This document shows positions 16,239-25,094 of a stretch of 47,012 bases of DNA, piece by piece. The stretch is taken from positions 1 through 47,012 of the forward strand of contig NZ_VKAB01000055.1 of assembly GCF_009769385.1 (NCBI RefSeq), in the 5' to 3' direction. How positions within the stretch are numbered: the stretch's first letter is position 1; every line of letters starts with the position of its first letter. This stretch comes from Saccharothrix deserti. GTDB lineage: Bacteria; Actinomycetota; Actinomycetes; Mycobacteriales; Pseudonocardiaceae. The translations under genes were made by a program, and so were the position numbers. The notes under the pieces are model-generated. The model saw nothing but the letters and a program-made list of their open reading frames with translations. It was not told where the DNA came from and did no database searches.

Positions 16239-16757
16239 TCAGAGGTTGGCGTACGCGGTGCGGACCGACTGTTCGGCTTGGGCATCGCGGAACTCGAACG
16301 CCGAGCCGTCGGAGAACTCCACCCGCACGAACCACTCCGGCTGGACCTGCCGCCCGAGTGGCACGGCCAGGAACCGGGCTGTGCCGACCGGGGCTTCCCA
16401 CCAGGTCACCAGCGGTGGGACGTCGGGCTGCGACTGCGACTGGCCCGGAGACCGGACGCGGCCGAGCAGGCCGCCCGACACGGGCGCGGCGGGCCTGGTC
16501 AGTTCGCCTTCCACGACCAGCGCGAGCCGCCGGTTGGTCAGCAGGAGCCGACACTCGTCGCGGCCGGCGGTGAACAGGTCCGCCCAGCGGACGGCCGCCT
16601 GGTCGGGTCGCTGGGCGTCGAGCTGCTGCGCGGCGTTCTGCGTGGCCATCCGGATCGCGTCCAGGATCTCGTGCTGCAACGCCACGTGCGACCGGGACAT
16701 GGCCGCCTGCTCCTGGAACGAGCGCATCATCGCCTGCAGCCGCTGCTGCCCATCCAC
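16239..16757 (-). CDS. Hypothetical protein
   Basis: About 172 residues from GTG 16757 (GTG 16760 and ATG 16730 are alternatives; the frame is open well upstream). The first half is helical and Gln-rich (LQAMMRSFQEQAAMSRSHVA). The second half looks beta-rich, with RLALVVEGELTRPA and a closing VRVEFSDGSAFEFRDAQAEQ. It lies just downstream of the aldehyde dehydrogenase gene on the same strand, ~110 bases away, and converges with the CGNR gene. I do not recognise the family, and I see no catalytic motif. Confidence 0.6.
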   Translation of the reverse strand: MDGQQRLQAMMRSFQEQAAMSRSHVALQHEILDAIRMATQNAAQQLDAQRPDQAAVRWADLFTAGRDECRLLLTNRRLALVVEGELTRPAAPVSGGLLGRVRSPGQSQSQPDVPPLVTWWEAPVGTARFLAVPLGRQVQPEWFVRVEFSDGSAFEFRDAQAEQSVRTAYANL

Positions 16758-16867
16758 CACCGCAGCACCCCACCCTTGACATCCCCGGCACGGGGAGGCT
16801 ACCGACCCCTGCCGGAGCGCACACCCCGATCCGCCGATCACGCGCACTGCCCACTCTTGCGCTGCCT

Positions 16868-18295
16868 TCAGGCGAGCGGACCACCGAAGTGGTGCATCAC
16901 GTGCTTGACGCGGGTGTACTCGTCCAAGGCGTAGCGGGACAGGTCCTTGCCGTAGCCCGAAGACTTGAAGCCACCGTGAGGCATCTCCGGGGTGAAGCGC
17001 ATGTGGGTGTTGACCCAGACGCAGCCAGCGTCCAGCGCCCTGGTGAACAGGTGGGCGCGGTCGTGGTCCGCCGTCCACACGCTGGCGGCCAGCGCCTGGG
17101 GCACACCGTTGGCCAGGATCAGCGCTTCCCGCTCGGTGGTGAACGGTTGCACCGTCACCACCGGGGCGAAGAGTTCCTCGGTGACGGCCTCGTCCCGCTG
17201 TTCGACACCGGTGAGGACGGTCGGCGCGAGGAAGTGGCCCGCATCGCCCACCCTCTTGCCACCCGCCAGCACGCGCACGCGCTCCGGCAGGCGTTCCAGC
17301 ACCGCGAGCACCCGCTCGAAATGCGCGCGGGTGGTGAGTGGACCGCAGAAAGCGTCCGCGCGCGCCGGTGGCCCGACGACCGTCGCGGCGGCTTGGGCGG
17401 CGAGCGCTTCGGTCAGCTCGGCGGCGATCGGCTCCTCGACGAGCACCCTGGTCACCGCCGTGCAGTCCTGGCCCGCGTTGAAGAAGGCGGCCTCGGCGAG
17501 GCCGACCGCGGTGGCGACCGGGTCGACGTCGGCGAACACCACGGCCGGGGCGTTGCCGCCCAGTTCGAGGTGGACTCTGGTGATCGAGTCGGCCGCCGCG
17601 CGCGCGACCTCCGCACCGGCGCGTGTGCTGCCGGTGAGCGCCACCGCGTCGACGTGGTCGATGAGCGCACGGCCGGTCGCCGCTCCGCCGCAGACGACCG
17701 ACAGGGTGCCCGCCGGGAGGAACTCCGCCGCCGCTTCGGCCAGCAGGGAGGCGGTCGACGGGGTGGGTGGCGCCGGTTTGAGGATCGCCGCGTTGCCCAT
17801 CGCCAGGCTCGGTGCCGCGTGCCAGACGGCCATCAGCAACGGGTAGTTCGACGGCAGCAGGTGCCCGGTGATCCCGATCGGCTCCCGCCGCACGTAGGAC
17901 GTGCAGCCGGACAGGTACTCGGCGGCGCCGATCCCGTCGAGCGAACGAGCGAGCCCGGCGAAGAACCGGAGGTGGTCGGCGGCGGCCAGGACCTCTTCGT
18001 CGCGGGTGGTCCCGATCGGCTTGCCGGTGGTCATCACCTCGGCCTCGACGAACCGGTCCGACTCGTCCTCCAGCACATCGGCCAGGCGCAGCAGAGCGCG
18101 CTGCCGCTGCCCCGGGGTGGCATCACGCCAGGGTGCGGTGGCCGCCCGTGCGGCGACCGCGGCTCGGGCGACCTCTTCCGGCGATGAGTCAGGCGCGTGG
18201 CCGACGGTCTCACCGGTGCACGGGTCGACCAGTCCGGTCCACTCGGACGCGGACTCGTCGCGCCGGCCCGCGACCACGTTCCCCACCCGGATCAC
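16868..18295 (-). CDS. Aldehyde dehydrogenase, aminobutyraldehyde-type
   Basis: A complete 475-residue NAD(P)-dependent aldehyde dehydrogenase. It shows the cofactor loop ITGHLLPSNYPLLMA (catalytic Asn), ILKPAPPTPST, the general base Glu in HLELGGNAP (about 244), the nucleophile Cys in NAGQDCTA (about 278) and the C-terminal EMPHGGFKSSGYGKDLSRYA, which is typical of gamma-aminobutyraldehyde dehydrogenases. Its GTG start overlaps the stop of the M28 peptidase gene (GTGA, 18292-18295), making it the last of four coupled genes headed by the SARP regulator. In this setting it may oxidise a pathway or product aldehyde rather than serve putrescine catabolism (inference). Confidence 0.93.
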   Translation of the reverse strand: MIRVGNVVAGRRDESASEWTGLVDPCTGETVGHAPDSSPEEVARAAVAARAATAPWRDATPGQRQRALLRLADVLEDESDRFVEAEVMTTGKPIGTTRDEEVLAAADHLRFFAGLARSLDGIGAAEYLSGCTSYVRREPIGITGHLLPSNYPLLMAVWHAAPSLAMGNAAILKPAPPTPSTASLLAEAAAEFLPAGTLSVVCGGAATGRALIDHVDAVALTGSTRAGAEVARAAADSITRVHLELGGNAPAVVFADVDPVATAVGLAEAAFFNAGQDCTAVTRVLVEEPIAAELTEALAAQAAATVVGPPARADAFCGPLTTRAHFERVLAVLERLPERVRVLAGGKRVGDAGHFLAPTVLTGVEQRDEAVTEELFAPVVTVQPFTTEREALILANGVPQALAASVWTADHDRAHLFTRALDAGCVWVNTHMRFTPEMPHGGFKSSGYGKDLSRYALDEYTRVKHVMHHFGGPLA

Positions 18296-20613
18296 CGCTC
18301 ACCTCCCAGCAGTCCCGTCCCGCCGACCGGCAACGACCGGCGGGCACTCACGAACGTCGCGTTGTCCAACAGCGTTTCTCCGATGGCAGGCGGGGCCGCG
18401 CCGCCGGAGCGCCACGCCACCGCGTCGGGCAGTCCCCCGGTCCGGTCCGCGACCTGGACGGTCGGTTCGCCCGATTCCGGTTCGACGTCGAGCTCGACGG
18501 TGACGCCGGTCGACGGCACACCGCGAACCCACAGCTCCCACGGCCCCGAACGCGGCTCGTCGGAGATGAGGCTCAAGCCGCCGGGCACCGCCCCTTCCAC
18601 CTCGTAACCGCGCACCCGGGCACCGGTCACCACGAAGGCGAGTTCCGTGGCACCGCGCGCCGACGCCGTGGTGATCCGGATGCGGCCACCCGGTTCGGAC
18701 ACCACCTCCACGGTCGGCGGCGGCAGTGACAGCACCGCGGCGGGCGCGCGCTGGACGGGAGCCGTCCAGGCAGGCCACAGGTCAGCCGCGGCGGTGGTCT
18801 CCGCGTCGTCCGGTGACGGCACGCCACCCGGTTCGGTCGACAGCCAGGCCGCGGTTCCCGTCGTGGTGTCGAGGAAGTACGAGGCGACTGCCCGGTGCGC
18901 GGGCGGCTCCCCCGCCGGGATGGACGCCACGAACGCCACGACGACGGCCGCCAGCGCGGCCACGCGGGTGACGATGCGCTGCCCGCGTGGCACCAGGAGC
19001 GAGCCGACCTGCGGCAGCAAGGTGAACGCCAGCGCCAGCACCGCGACGGCGACGGCGATCAGGGCGACGCCGAGGGCGCTGGACAGCAGTCCCACCAGCG
19101 GCACCACGATCACCACGACCGGTACCACGACCAGTGCCGCCGCGAGGACCTGACCGACCGGGCCGGGCGCCGACCTGAGCACCGACCACGCCGCCAGCGC
19201 GCCGAGCGCGGGCCACGTGAACACGTAGCTGACCCCCGGCACCACGGCCGCGGCAAGGGACGCCGACAACGTCCACAACACCGCCGCGCCGATCATCTGG
19301 TGTCGCAGGTCGACCCATCGGCGCACCAGTAGCGCCAGCGCCGCGCTCAGCGCCAACGCGAGCAGCGCGAAGGCCGTCAACGCCAACCGGTTGCCCGGGA
19401 TGTCGCCGTAGTCGGCCAACTCGGAATGTCTGCTCGCCACGACGGGAGCGGCGATCCAGGCGATCCCGCCGACGACGATCGGGTGCGCCAGGGCCACGAG
19501 CGCACCGCCACCGATCCGGCGCAACGACACCTCACCGCGTCGTCGTGCCACGACCAGCAGACCCGCGCACAGTGCCGTCACCGCCAGCGCCAACGGCAAC
19601 GCCAGGTGGTCCGGGTAGGACACCACCCACCACAGGGCGGTGAAGTGCACCGCGTCTCCGGCGGGCGTCGCGGTGAGATCGATCCCGCCGAGTGCGCGGG
19701 CCAGGCCCAGGGCGTACTCGCCCTGGTGCTGCACCGTGTCCGGGTCGACGTTCGCGATCGTGTCGTGTGGACCGTGGTAGTGGGTGTACCCCTCCAGGTA
19801 CGCGAAGTTCATCCCCTGGTGGCCCGCCGCTTTGAACACGGTGAAGTCGGTCAGGTTCGGCAGGTACCGGTACGCCTCCCCGAACAGGGAACTGGTCTGC
19901 GGACGCACACCGTGCTCGGCGAGCAGGTCGACCAGCCACGCCGCATCCGCGCCGGTCTCGAACATCAGCGTCGGCCCACTGCTGCCGCGCGCCTCGAAGT
20001 TCAGCACCAGCGCGGAGTCCGGCAGCCCGCCGGGGTCCTCGACGAGCGCCTTGGCGCCGAGCAGACCGATTTCCTCCGCGTCGGTGAACACGAACAGCAG
20101 GTCGTTGCGCGGTCGCGGACCCGCCATCACCGCCCGTGCCGTTTCCAGCAGCACGGAGGTGGGCACACCCGCGTCGTTCGCGCCCGGACCTGCGGCGACC
20201 GAGTCGTAGTGCGTGATCAGGGCGACCGGCCGGGTGCTCGCCGTGCCGGGCACCCGGCCCACGACCGTGCGCAGGTCGGCGCCGGCGTACCGCGCCTGAC
20301 CACCCAGCTCGGCGGGACCGAGGAGGTTGACCGCCGCCCCGGTGTGGACCCGCGTCTCCACTCCCAGCGCGGTCAGGCGGTCCACCAGGTACTGCCGGGT
20401 GTCGGCGTGCGCCGCGGCCCCCGTGGGCCGCGGCCGGGCGGCGATCGTGGTCAGGTGCTCCACGGCTCGCGAGGCGGAGAACCGGTCCACCGGCGCGTCC
20501 GCGGGCACGGCGGCCGGTGGCCGTGCGGTCCACAACGTCAGTGCCAGGGACGCGGTGCCCAACAACAACACCGCGAGGCGGACCGGCCACCGCGTGACCA
20601 CCCGGTCAGACAC
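18292..20613 (-). CDS. Membrane M28 family zinc metallopeptidase
   Basis: A 773-residue protein with an N-terminal membrane anchor (VRLAVLLLGTASLALTLW), an M28 catalytic domain (about 40-330) with ligands in ALITHYDSV, GANDAG, FVFTDAEEIGLLG and YTHYHGPHD, then eight to nine membrane helices (about 340-590) and an extracellular C-terminal domain of about 180 residues. The layout resembles the multi-pass M28 group of ERMP1/FXNA type. Start GTG 20613 overlaps the preceding stop by eight bases. Within a SARP-led operon in an NRPS cluster it is a candidate for extracytoplasmic trimming of a peptide precursor or for self-protection; both are inference. Confidence 0.88.
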   Translation of the reverse strand: MSDRVVTRWPVRLAVLLLGTASLALTLWTARPPAAVPADAPVDRFSASRAVEHLTTIAARPRPTGAAAHADTRQYLVDRLTALGVETRVHTGAAVNLLGPAELGGQARYAGADLRTVVGRVPGTASTRPVALITHYDSVAAGPGANDAGVPTSVLLETARAVMAGPRPRNDLLFVFTDAEEIGLLGAKALVEDPGGLPDSALVLNFEARGSSGPTLMFETGADAAWLVDLLAEHGVRPQTSSLFGEAYRYLPNLTDFTVFKAAGHQGMNFAYLEGYTHYHGPHDTIANVDPDTVQHQGEYALGLARALGGIDLTATPAGDAVHFTALWWVVSYPDHLALPLALAVTALCAGLLVVARRRGEVSLRRIGGGALVALAHPIVVGGIAWIAAPVVASRHSELADYGDIPGNRLALTAFALLALALSAALALLVRRWVDLRHQMIGAAVLWTLSASLAAAVVPGVSYVFTWPALGALAAWSVLRSAPGPVGQVLAAALVVVPVVVIVVPLVGLLSSALGVALIAVAVAVLALAFTLLPQVGSLLVPRGQRIVTRVAALAAVVVAFVASIPAGEPPAHRAVASYFLDTTTGTAAWLSTEPGGVPSPDDAETTAAADLWPAWTAPVQRAPAAVLSLPPPTVEVVSEPGGRIRITTASARGATELAFVVTGARVRGYEVEGAVPGGLSLISDEPRSGPWELWVRGVPSTGVTVELDVEPESGEPTVQVADRTGGLPDAVAWRSGGAAPPAIGETLLDNATFVSARRSLPVGGTGLLGGER

Positions 20614-21196
20614 CGACGTTCCACGGTTGCGCCACCGGCAGCGGCTGCGCACCTTGCACCAGTGCGCTGTGGAACGCCGACACGGCGGTCCCGACGGCGT
20701 CCTCGGTCCGAGCGCCGGGCTCGATGCGACCTTCGTGCCTGGGCAGTTCGTCGTCGTGCACGAAGTGCCCGCGCACGACGTGCCGCGCGCCCATGGCTTG
20801 GGCGACCGGGCGCAGTGCGTAGTCCAGCGCCAGCACGTGGGCCGGGCTCCCGCCCGTGGCCAGCGGCAGCACGGTCTTGCCTGCCAGCGCGTGCCGGGGC
20901 AGCACGTCCAGGAAGACCTTCAACAGCCCCGAGTACGCCGCCCGGTAGATGGGCGTGATCAGCACCAAGCCGTCCGCCGACTCGACCGCGGCACGGGCCG
21001 CCGACAGGTCCGGATCACCGGGGTCGGCGCGGATGAGCGCCTCCGGAGGCAGGTCGCGCACCCGCAGGTGCCGGGCGTCACAGCTGCGGTCGGCCAGGAC
21101 CCCGGCCACGTGTTCACCGAGCCAGTCCGGTCGGGAGCCCGGGTGCGGACTGGCGGAGAGCACGAGGACCGGACCCGGTTCAGGCGCTCTGGACAC
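20606..21196 (-). CDS. NAD(P)H-dependent FMN reductase (SsuE-like)
   Basis: A 196-residue flavodoxin-fold reductase with the FMN phosphate loop LVLSASPHPGSR, the flavin-contact segment TPIYRAAYSGLLKVFLD and a GGSPAHVLALDYALRPV-type helix diagnostic of the SsuE/MsuE branch. Such enzymes supply reduced FMN to monooxygenases; no FMN-dependent monooxygenase is visible here, so its client lies outside the window or is the AlbAB-like oxidase (unlikely, since that is an oxidase). Start GTG 21196 lies inside the end of the SARP gene (17-bp overlap), showing tight coupling. Confidence 0.85.
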   Translation of the reverse strand: MSRAPEPGPVLVLSASPHPGSRPDWLGEHVAGVLADRSCDARHLRVRDLPPEALIRADPGDPDLSAARAAVESADGLVLITPIYRAAYSGLLKVFLDVLPRHALAGKTVLPLATGGSPAHVLALDYALRPVAQAMGARHVVRGHFVHDDELPRHEGRIEPGARTEDAVGTAVSAFHSALVQGAQPLPVAQPWNVGV

Positions 21197-23261
21197 GGCG
21201 GCCAACCTGGTCTTCGCTCGATCGCGTCCACCCCGTCCGCCCGGCCTGCACCAGGGCGGCGATGTTCGAGCGCTCCTGGTCGAGCCAGGCCAGGGGCTGG
21301 TTGGCCACGTCACGCAGCATGGAACGGCCGACGCGGGCACCCACTTCGGAAGTCGTCTGCGCGGGGATCCGGTTCTCCAACACGCCCGTCGCGAAGTCCT
21401 GGAGCCCCAGTCCGACCTCCACCAGTCGCGCCATCGTGCGCGACCTGGTCTCGTGGTCGAGTTCGGCGTGGGCGAGTCGCCGGGCGTGGATGCGGACCAG
21501 GGGGTGGAAGACGTAGCAGGCACCGCCGCCGACGTCCTCGCCCGTGATGTCCAGCGCCTGGTGGTCGACCAGGAGGTCGAGCAGGCGCTGCGCCTCGCTG
21601 TCGGGGAGGTCGCCCGCCGCGGCGGCGACCCACGCGGGGATGTGGGACAGCTCGGGCAGGCTCAGCATCAACCACAGCGACCGGGTGGACGGCGGCAGGC
21701 GGTCGGCCGCCGCGTCGAGCCGTGCGGCCAGGTCGAGCGACCCGTAGGACAGCTCGGCGATGCGCCGGTGCTCGTCGGCGAGCCGCTCGACGAACCGGTC
21801 CAGGCGCAGCTGTGGGCGGGCGTGCAGCCGCGCGCCGGCCGCGCGGAGGGCGAGTGGCAGCCTTCCGCTGAGTTCCGCGATGGCACGAGCGGCGTGCCGC
21901 TCCCGCTCGACCCGCTCCGCGCCGATGACCTTGGCGAGCAGCCGCACCGCGTCGTCGGTCTCCAGGCCGTCGAGCCGCCGACTCACCACACCGGGCAGCT
22001 CCATCATGCTGGTCTGACCGGTGACCAGCACCGCGGCGTCCTTGCCGCCCGGCAGCAGCGGCTCCACCGCCGCGGCGTTCGGCGCGTCGTCCAGCACGAT
22101 GAGCATCACCCGGCCGGCGATGGCGCTGCGGAACTGGGCGGCGCGCCCGGTGAGGTCGTCGGAGATCCGCTGATCGGACACGCCCAGCGCGTGCAGGAAG
22201 GACTGCAGGACTTCCATCGGGGGCGTCGGGGACGATGTGCAGCCGCGCAGGTTGGCGTAGAGCTGGCCGTCGGGAAACCGGTCCCGCACCCGATGCGCGG
22301 CGTGCAACGCGAGCGCGGTCTTGCCCGCGCCGGTGCGCCCGACGAGCGAAACCACCTGCGGCCTGGTGGGCTCCTTGGTCCACAGGCCGGTGAGCCAGTC
22401 GAGTTCGTCCGCGCGGCCGGTGAAGTCGCCGACGTCGAGCGGGAGTTGGGCCGGGCACTTCGCCACCCGCCGACCCCGCTGGTGCGGTGTCGACGGCACG
22501 GGCGTGCCGGCGATGATCCGCCGGTGCAGGTCCTGGAGCCGTGCGCCGGGTTCCAGGCCCAGGTTGTTGATCATTATCGCGCGGCCGGCGCGGTACACCG
22601 ACAGTGCGTCGGCGCGCCGGTGCGACAGGTACAGCGCGGTCATCAGTTGAGCGCGCAGCTGCTCCCGGAGCGGGTACTCGGCGACGAGCATCTTCAACTC
22701 GCTGACGAGTTCGGCGTGCTGCCCCATCGCCAGCCTGATGTCGAGCCGCTCCTCCAGGACCGCCAGCCGCCGCTCCTCCCAGTGCGCCGCCACCGCCTGG
22801 ATGGGCCCGCTGTTGAGTTCGGCCAGCGGCGCGCCCTGGAACAGCGACAGCGCGTCGAGGTAGTCCGCGATGGCGCCGGAGAGGTCGCCGGCCTCCGCCC
22901 GCGTGCGTCCGCGTCGGACGTGCTCCTCGAACAGCTGGGCGTCGAGCACCCCACCCGCGAGGTGCAGGCGGTAACCGCCCTGCCCGGTCTCGATGACGTT
23001 CTCGGGTGCGCCCGCCTTCTCGAAGGCCCGGCGCAGGCGCCACACGCACGTCTGGATCTGCTTCTCGACCGTCGCCGGCGGGGTGCTGCCCCACACCGCG
23101 TCGATGAGCCTGCCCACCGGGACCAACTTGCCGACGTTGATCAGCAGCAGCGCCAAAATGGTCAGCTGACGGTTCTTACCGATTCGAACCTGCTTACGCC
23201 CGACCGTGACACTTAATGGACCAAGAATTCTGAAAACGATCCTACCGTCTCCTTCAGTCAT
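21180..23261 (-). CDS. AfsR/SARP-family transcriptional activator with NB-ARC domain
   Basis: A 693-residue cluster activator. Residues ~8-85 are the OmpR-type winged helix (FRILGPLSVTVGRKQVRIGK, then QTCVWRLRRAFE and GGYRLHL). Residues ~95-255 are the bacterial transcriptional activation domain. An NB-ARC ATPase follows with P-loop GRTGAGKTAL (about 307-316) and Walker B LIVLDDA (about 387-393), then a helical C-terminal region. ATG 23261 is chosen because the DNA-binding domain starts about eight residues later. It is first in a coupled operon with reductase, peptidase and aldehyde dehydrogenase genes, and is the likely activator of the NRPS genes. Confidence 0.93.
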   Translation of the reverse strand: MTEGDGRIVFRILGPLSVTVGRKQVRIGKNRQLTILALLLINVGKLVPVGRLIDAVWGSTPPATVEKQIQTCVWRLRRAFEKAGAPENVIETGQGGYRLHLAGGVLDAQLFEEHVRRGRTRAEAGDLSGAIADYLDALSLFQGAPLAELNSGPIQAVAAHWEERRLAVLEERLDIRLAMGQHAELVSELKMLVAEYPLREQLRAQLMTALYLSHRRADALSVYRAGRAIMINNLGLEPGARLQDLHRRIIAGTPVPSTPHQRGRRVAKCPAQLPLDVGDFTGRADELDWLTGLWTKEPTRPQVVSLVGRTGAGKTALALHAAHRVRDRFPDGQLYANLRGCTSSPTPPMEVLQSFLHALGVSDQRISDDLTGRAAQFRSAIAGRVMLIVLDDAPNAAAVEPLLPGGKDAAVLVTGQTSMMELPGVVSRRLDGLETDDAVRLLAKVIGAERVERERHAARAIAELSGRLPLALRAAGARLHARPQLRLDRFVERLADEHRRIAELSYGSLDLAARLDAAADRLPPSTRSLWLMLSLPELSHIPAWVAAAAGDLPDSEAQRLLDLLVDHQALDITGEDVGGGACYVFHPLVRIHARRLAHAELDHETRSRTMARLVEVGLGLQDFATGVLENRIPAQTTSEVGARVGRSMLRDVANQPLAWLDQERSNIAALVQAGRTGWTRSSEDQVGRRVQSA

Positions 23262-23804
23262 ATTCACACCATCAAGAACCACTGCCGCCCCCAAGTCGGT
23301 AAGCGTCGGCCACCCCGACGCAGCCCGCATCACCAGCACTCGTTCGCAGTACGACTTCCGCACGTTTTATCTTCGCCCGAGTCAACCACAGCACCAACCT
23401 CCCGGCAACGGCCGAGAACAGGATCACCCCTTCGGTCCACGACGATATTCCGCCCTCCGACAGAGCCCTGCCCGATATTTACGACAGACAAAGGGGAGCC
23501 ATTAAGCGAGGATTTCCGCGGCGACAGGCCGGCGGTGGGCGAAGCGCCACGGCGGCCCAACCAGGACCACCCCAGGTGGTTGCCCCACCGGACTGGTCGC
23601 CGTGTTGCCATCGTCTCCGGACACGGAGCGTAGCAACGGGTTGCGCGCAATCCATACCTACATCACTACACCTTGGAGTCCATAACTCAACACCAAAAAG
23701 GACATCGACGACGAAACCAGGAGATTTAACTACGGTCAGTGACACACTGCGATACAAGACTAGGCCGAGTCGCTTAGCTCCATCACGCAGGCAACTACTC
23801 GGCG
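23262..23804. other. 543-bp intergenic region upstream of the SARP gene
   Basis: No gene is supported on either strand; codon composition is noticeably less GC-rich than in the surroundings. It should contain the promoter of the leftward SARP operon. A small hairpin (ACCACC/GGTGGT, 23566-23580) is the only structure I see, and I cannot assign promoter boxes with confidence. Confidence 0.5.
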
Positions 23805-24098
23805 TCACCGGCTCGGTGGTGCGCCGGCTTCGATAATCTCGTCCTCCAGGCGGCACGCCTCATCGATGAGCAGCATGGCCAACCCGCGCATGAAACTTTC
23901 CGAGACACCCAGTTCCCTGCCTCGGAGGGCGTAGGCGGCGCAGACCGCCTCGACGCGCTGCGGCTGCATCATCGGTATCCCTTCCGCCTTTTTCACGACC
24001 GCGACCTCGGCACACACCCGGAGCCGCTCGGCCACGATGCCGGCGAGCGCTTCGTCCAACTCCTCGATCCGGGACCGATAAGGGCGCAGAACATCCAT
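23805..24098 (-). CDS. AroQ-type chorismate mutase, probably 4-amino-4-deoxychorismate mutase (PapB/CmlD-like)
   Basis: A 97-residue all-helical AroQ protein. It has the N-terminal YRSRIEELDEALAGIVAERL, a VAVVKKAEGIPMMQPQRVEA core and an LIDEACRLEDEII end. The IPMMQPxRV stretch is what I associate with the aminodeoxychorismate mutases of the chloramphenicol and pristinamycin pathways (CmlD, PapB), as opposed to ordinary chorismate mutases. It would convert 4-amino-4-deoxychorismate to 4-amino-4-deoxyprephenate. Start ATG 24098 follows AAAGGG. The next gene upstream is a prephenate-dehydrogenase-like PapC candidate, which fits. The required synthase (PapA) is not in this window. Confidence 0.72.
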   Translation of the reverse strand: MDVLRPYRSRIEELDEALAGIVAERLRVCAEVAVVKKAEGIPMMQPQRVEAVCAAYALRGRELGVSESFMRGLAMLLIDEACRLEDEIIEAGAPPSR

Positions 24099-24209
24099 CC
24101 TCGAAACCCTTTCATTGCCTCCGACCACGTCATATATGTCCACAATCGACATATAACGCACAGTATGCGGACCGGGTATCAAGGCAGTATCACCTCGAAC
24201 CGACCGGAG

Positions 24210-25094
24210 TCAGCCGGTCGAGGGGCGCAGCGCCTCCAGTTGTCGGATGGCTTGGGCCCGCAGGTCATCGCCCCGGGGACCGAGCCAGGTGCCGAGGTCG
24301 CCCAGCAGGCGGCTGAACCCCTCGCGGTCGTCCGCGGCGACCAACGAGTCGAGGTCGGTCAACGCCGCGGCCAGGGCGGCGCGCGCTTTCGCCGCCGCGG
24401 GGTTCCCGGCCTGCACGTCCCAGTAGACGTCCGGGTTGGCCCCCGTGATCCGGGCGAGCAGCGCCAGGAGCGCCCGGTGTGGCGGCGGGGCGAGTTCGCC
24501 GAGCCGGTCGATGCCGCCACCCAGCTCGGCGGCCACCCTGCCGAGCGCGAGCACCGCCGCGTGTGTGGCGGCCTGGGCCACGGCGGTGACGAGGTCGTGT
24601 TCCTCGGCGGTCAGCTCTACCGGGCGCGCGCCCACCGCGGTGATCAACTCCAGCAACCACGCCGCACGCGGGCCGGGTACGACCGGCACCGCGGCGACGG
24701 CGTGGCCGCGGAACCCCAACGCCGGGGCGAACATCGGGTTCAGGCTCAGCGCCTCCACTCCGCGTTCGGCCGCGATCCGGGCGAGGGTGACCGCCACGGC
24801 GTGCTTGACCGACAGGGTGTCCACGACGAGGCAGCCGGCGCGGAAGGCGTGCGCGCAGGCGGACAGGGCGTGCAGGGCGACGTCCTCAGGCAGGGCGATC
24901 ACCACGGTGTCGGCCGTGCGCACGGCGTCGAGGACCTCCGGCGACGGATCGCACACGTCCCCGATCACGGTGGGCGCGATCGGCGAAGACGTGCGATCCA
25001 CGACGGTCGTGGGCACGTGGGCGCCCAGCAGGCGCACGAACAACTCGCCCACCGCGCCCGCGCCACCCAGCACGACGGCAGTTCCCTCGGTCAC
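24210..25094 (-). CDS. Prephenate dehydrogenase-like, probable PapC-type enzyme
   Basis: A 294-residue NAD(P)-dependent oxidoreductase of the prephenate dehydrogenase family: Rossmann start VVLGGAGAVGELFVRLL, then DTLSVKH and SLNPMFAPALGFRG, the region that in TyrA enzymes holds the active-site His/Asn, followed by a helical dimerisation domain. Together with the AroQ gene downstream it would yield 4-aminophenylpyruvate if the substrate is amino-deoxyprephenate, or 4-hydroxyphenylpyruvate if it is ordinary prephenate. Its GTG start overlaps the stop of the methyltransferase gene (GTGA, 25091-25094). No aminotransferase is adjacent; a housekeeping one could finish the amino acid. Confidence 0.8.
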   Translation of the reverse strand: MTEGTAVVLGGAGAVGELFVRLLGAHVPTTVVDRTSSPIAPTVIGDVCDPSPEVLDAVRTADTVVIALPEDVALHALSACAHAFRAGCLVVDTLSVKHAVAVTLARIAAERGVEALSLNPMFAPALGFRGHAVAAVPVVPGPRAAWLLELITAVGARPVELTAEEHDLVTAVAQAATHAAVLALGRVAAELGGGIDRLGELAPPPHRALLALLARITGANPDVYWDVQAGNPAAAKARAALAAALTDLDSLVAADDREGFSRLLGDLGTWLGPRGDDLRAQAIRQLEALRPSTG

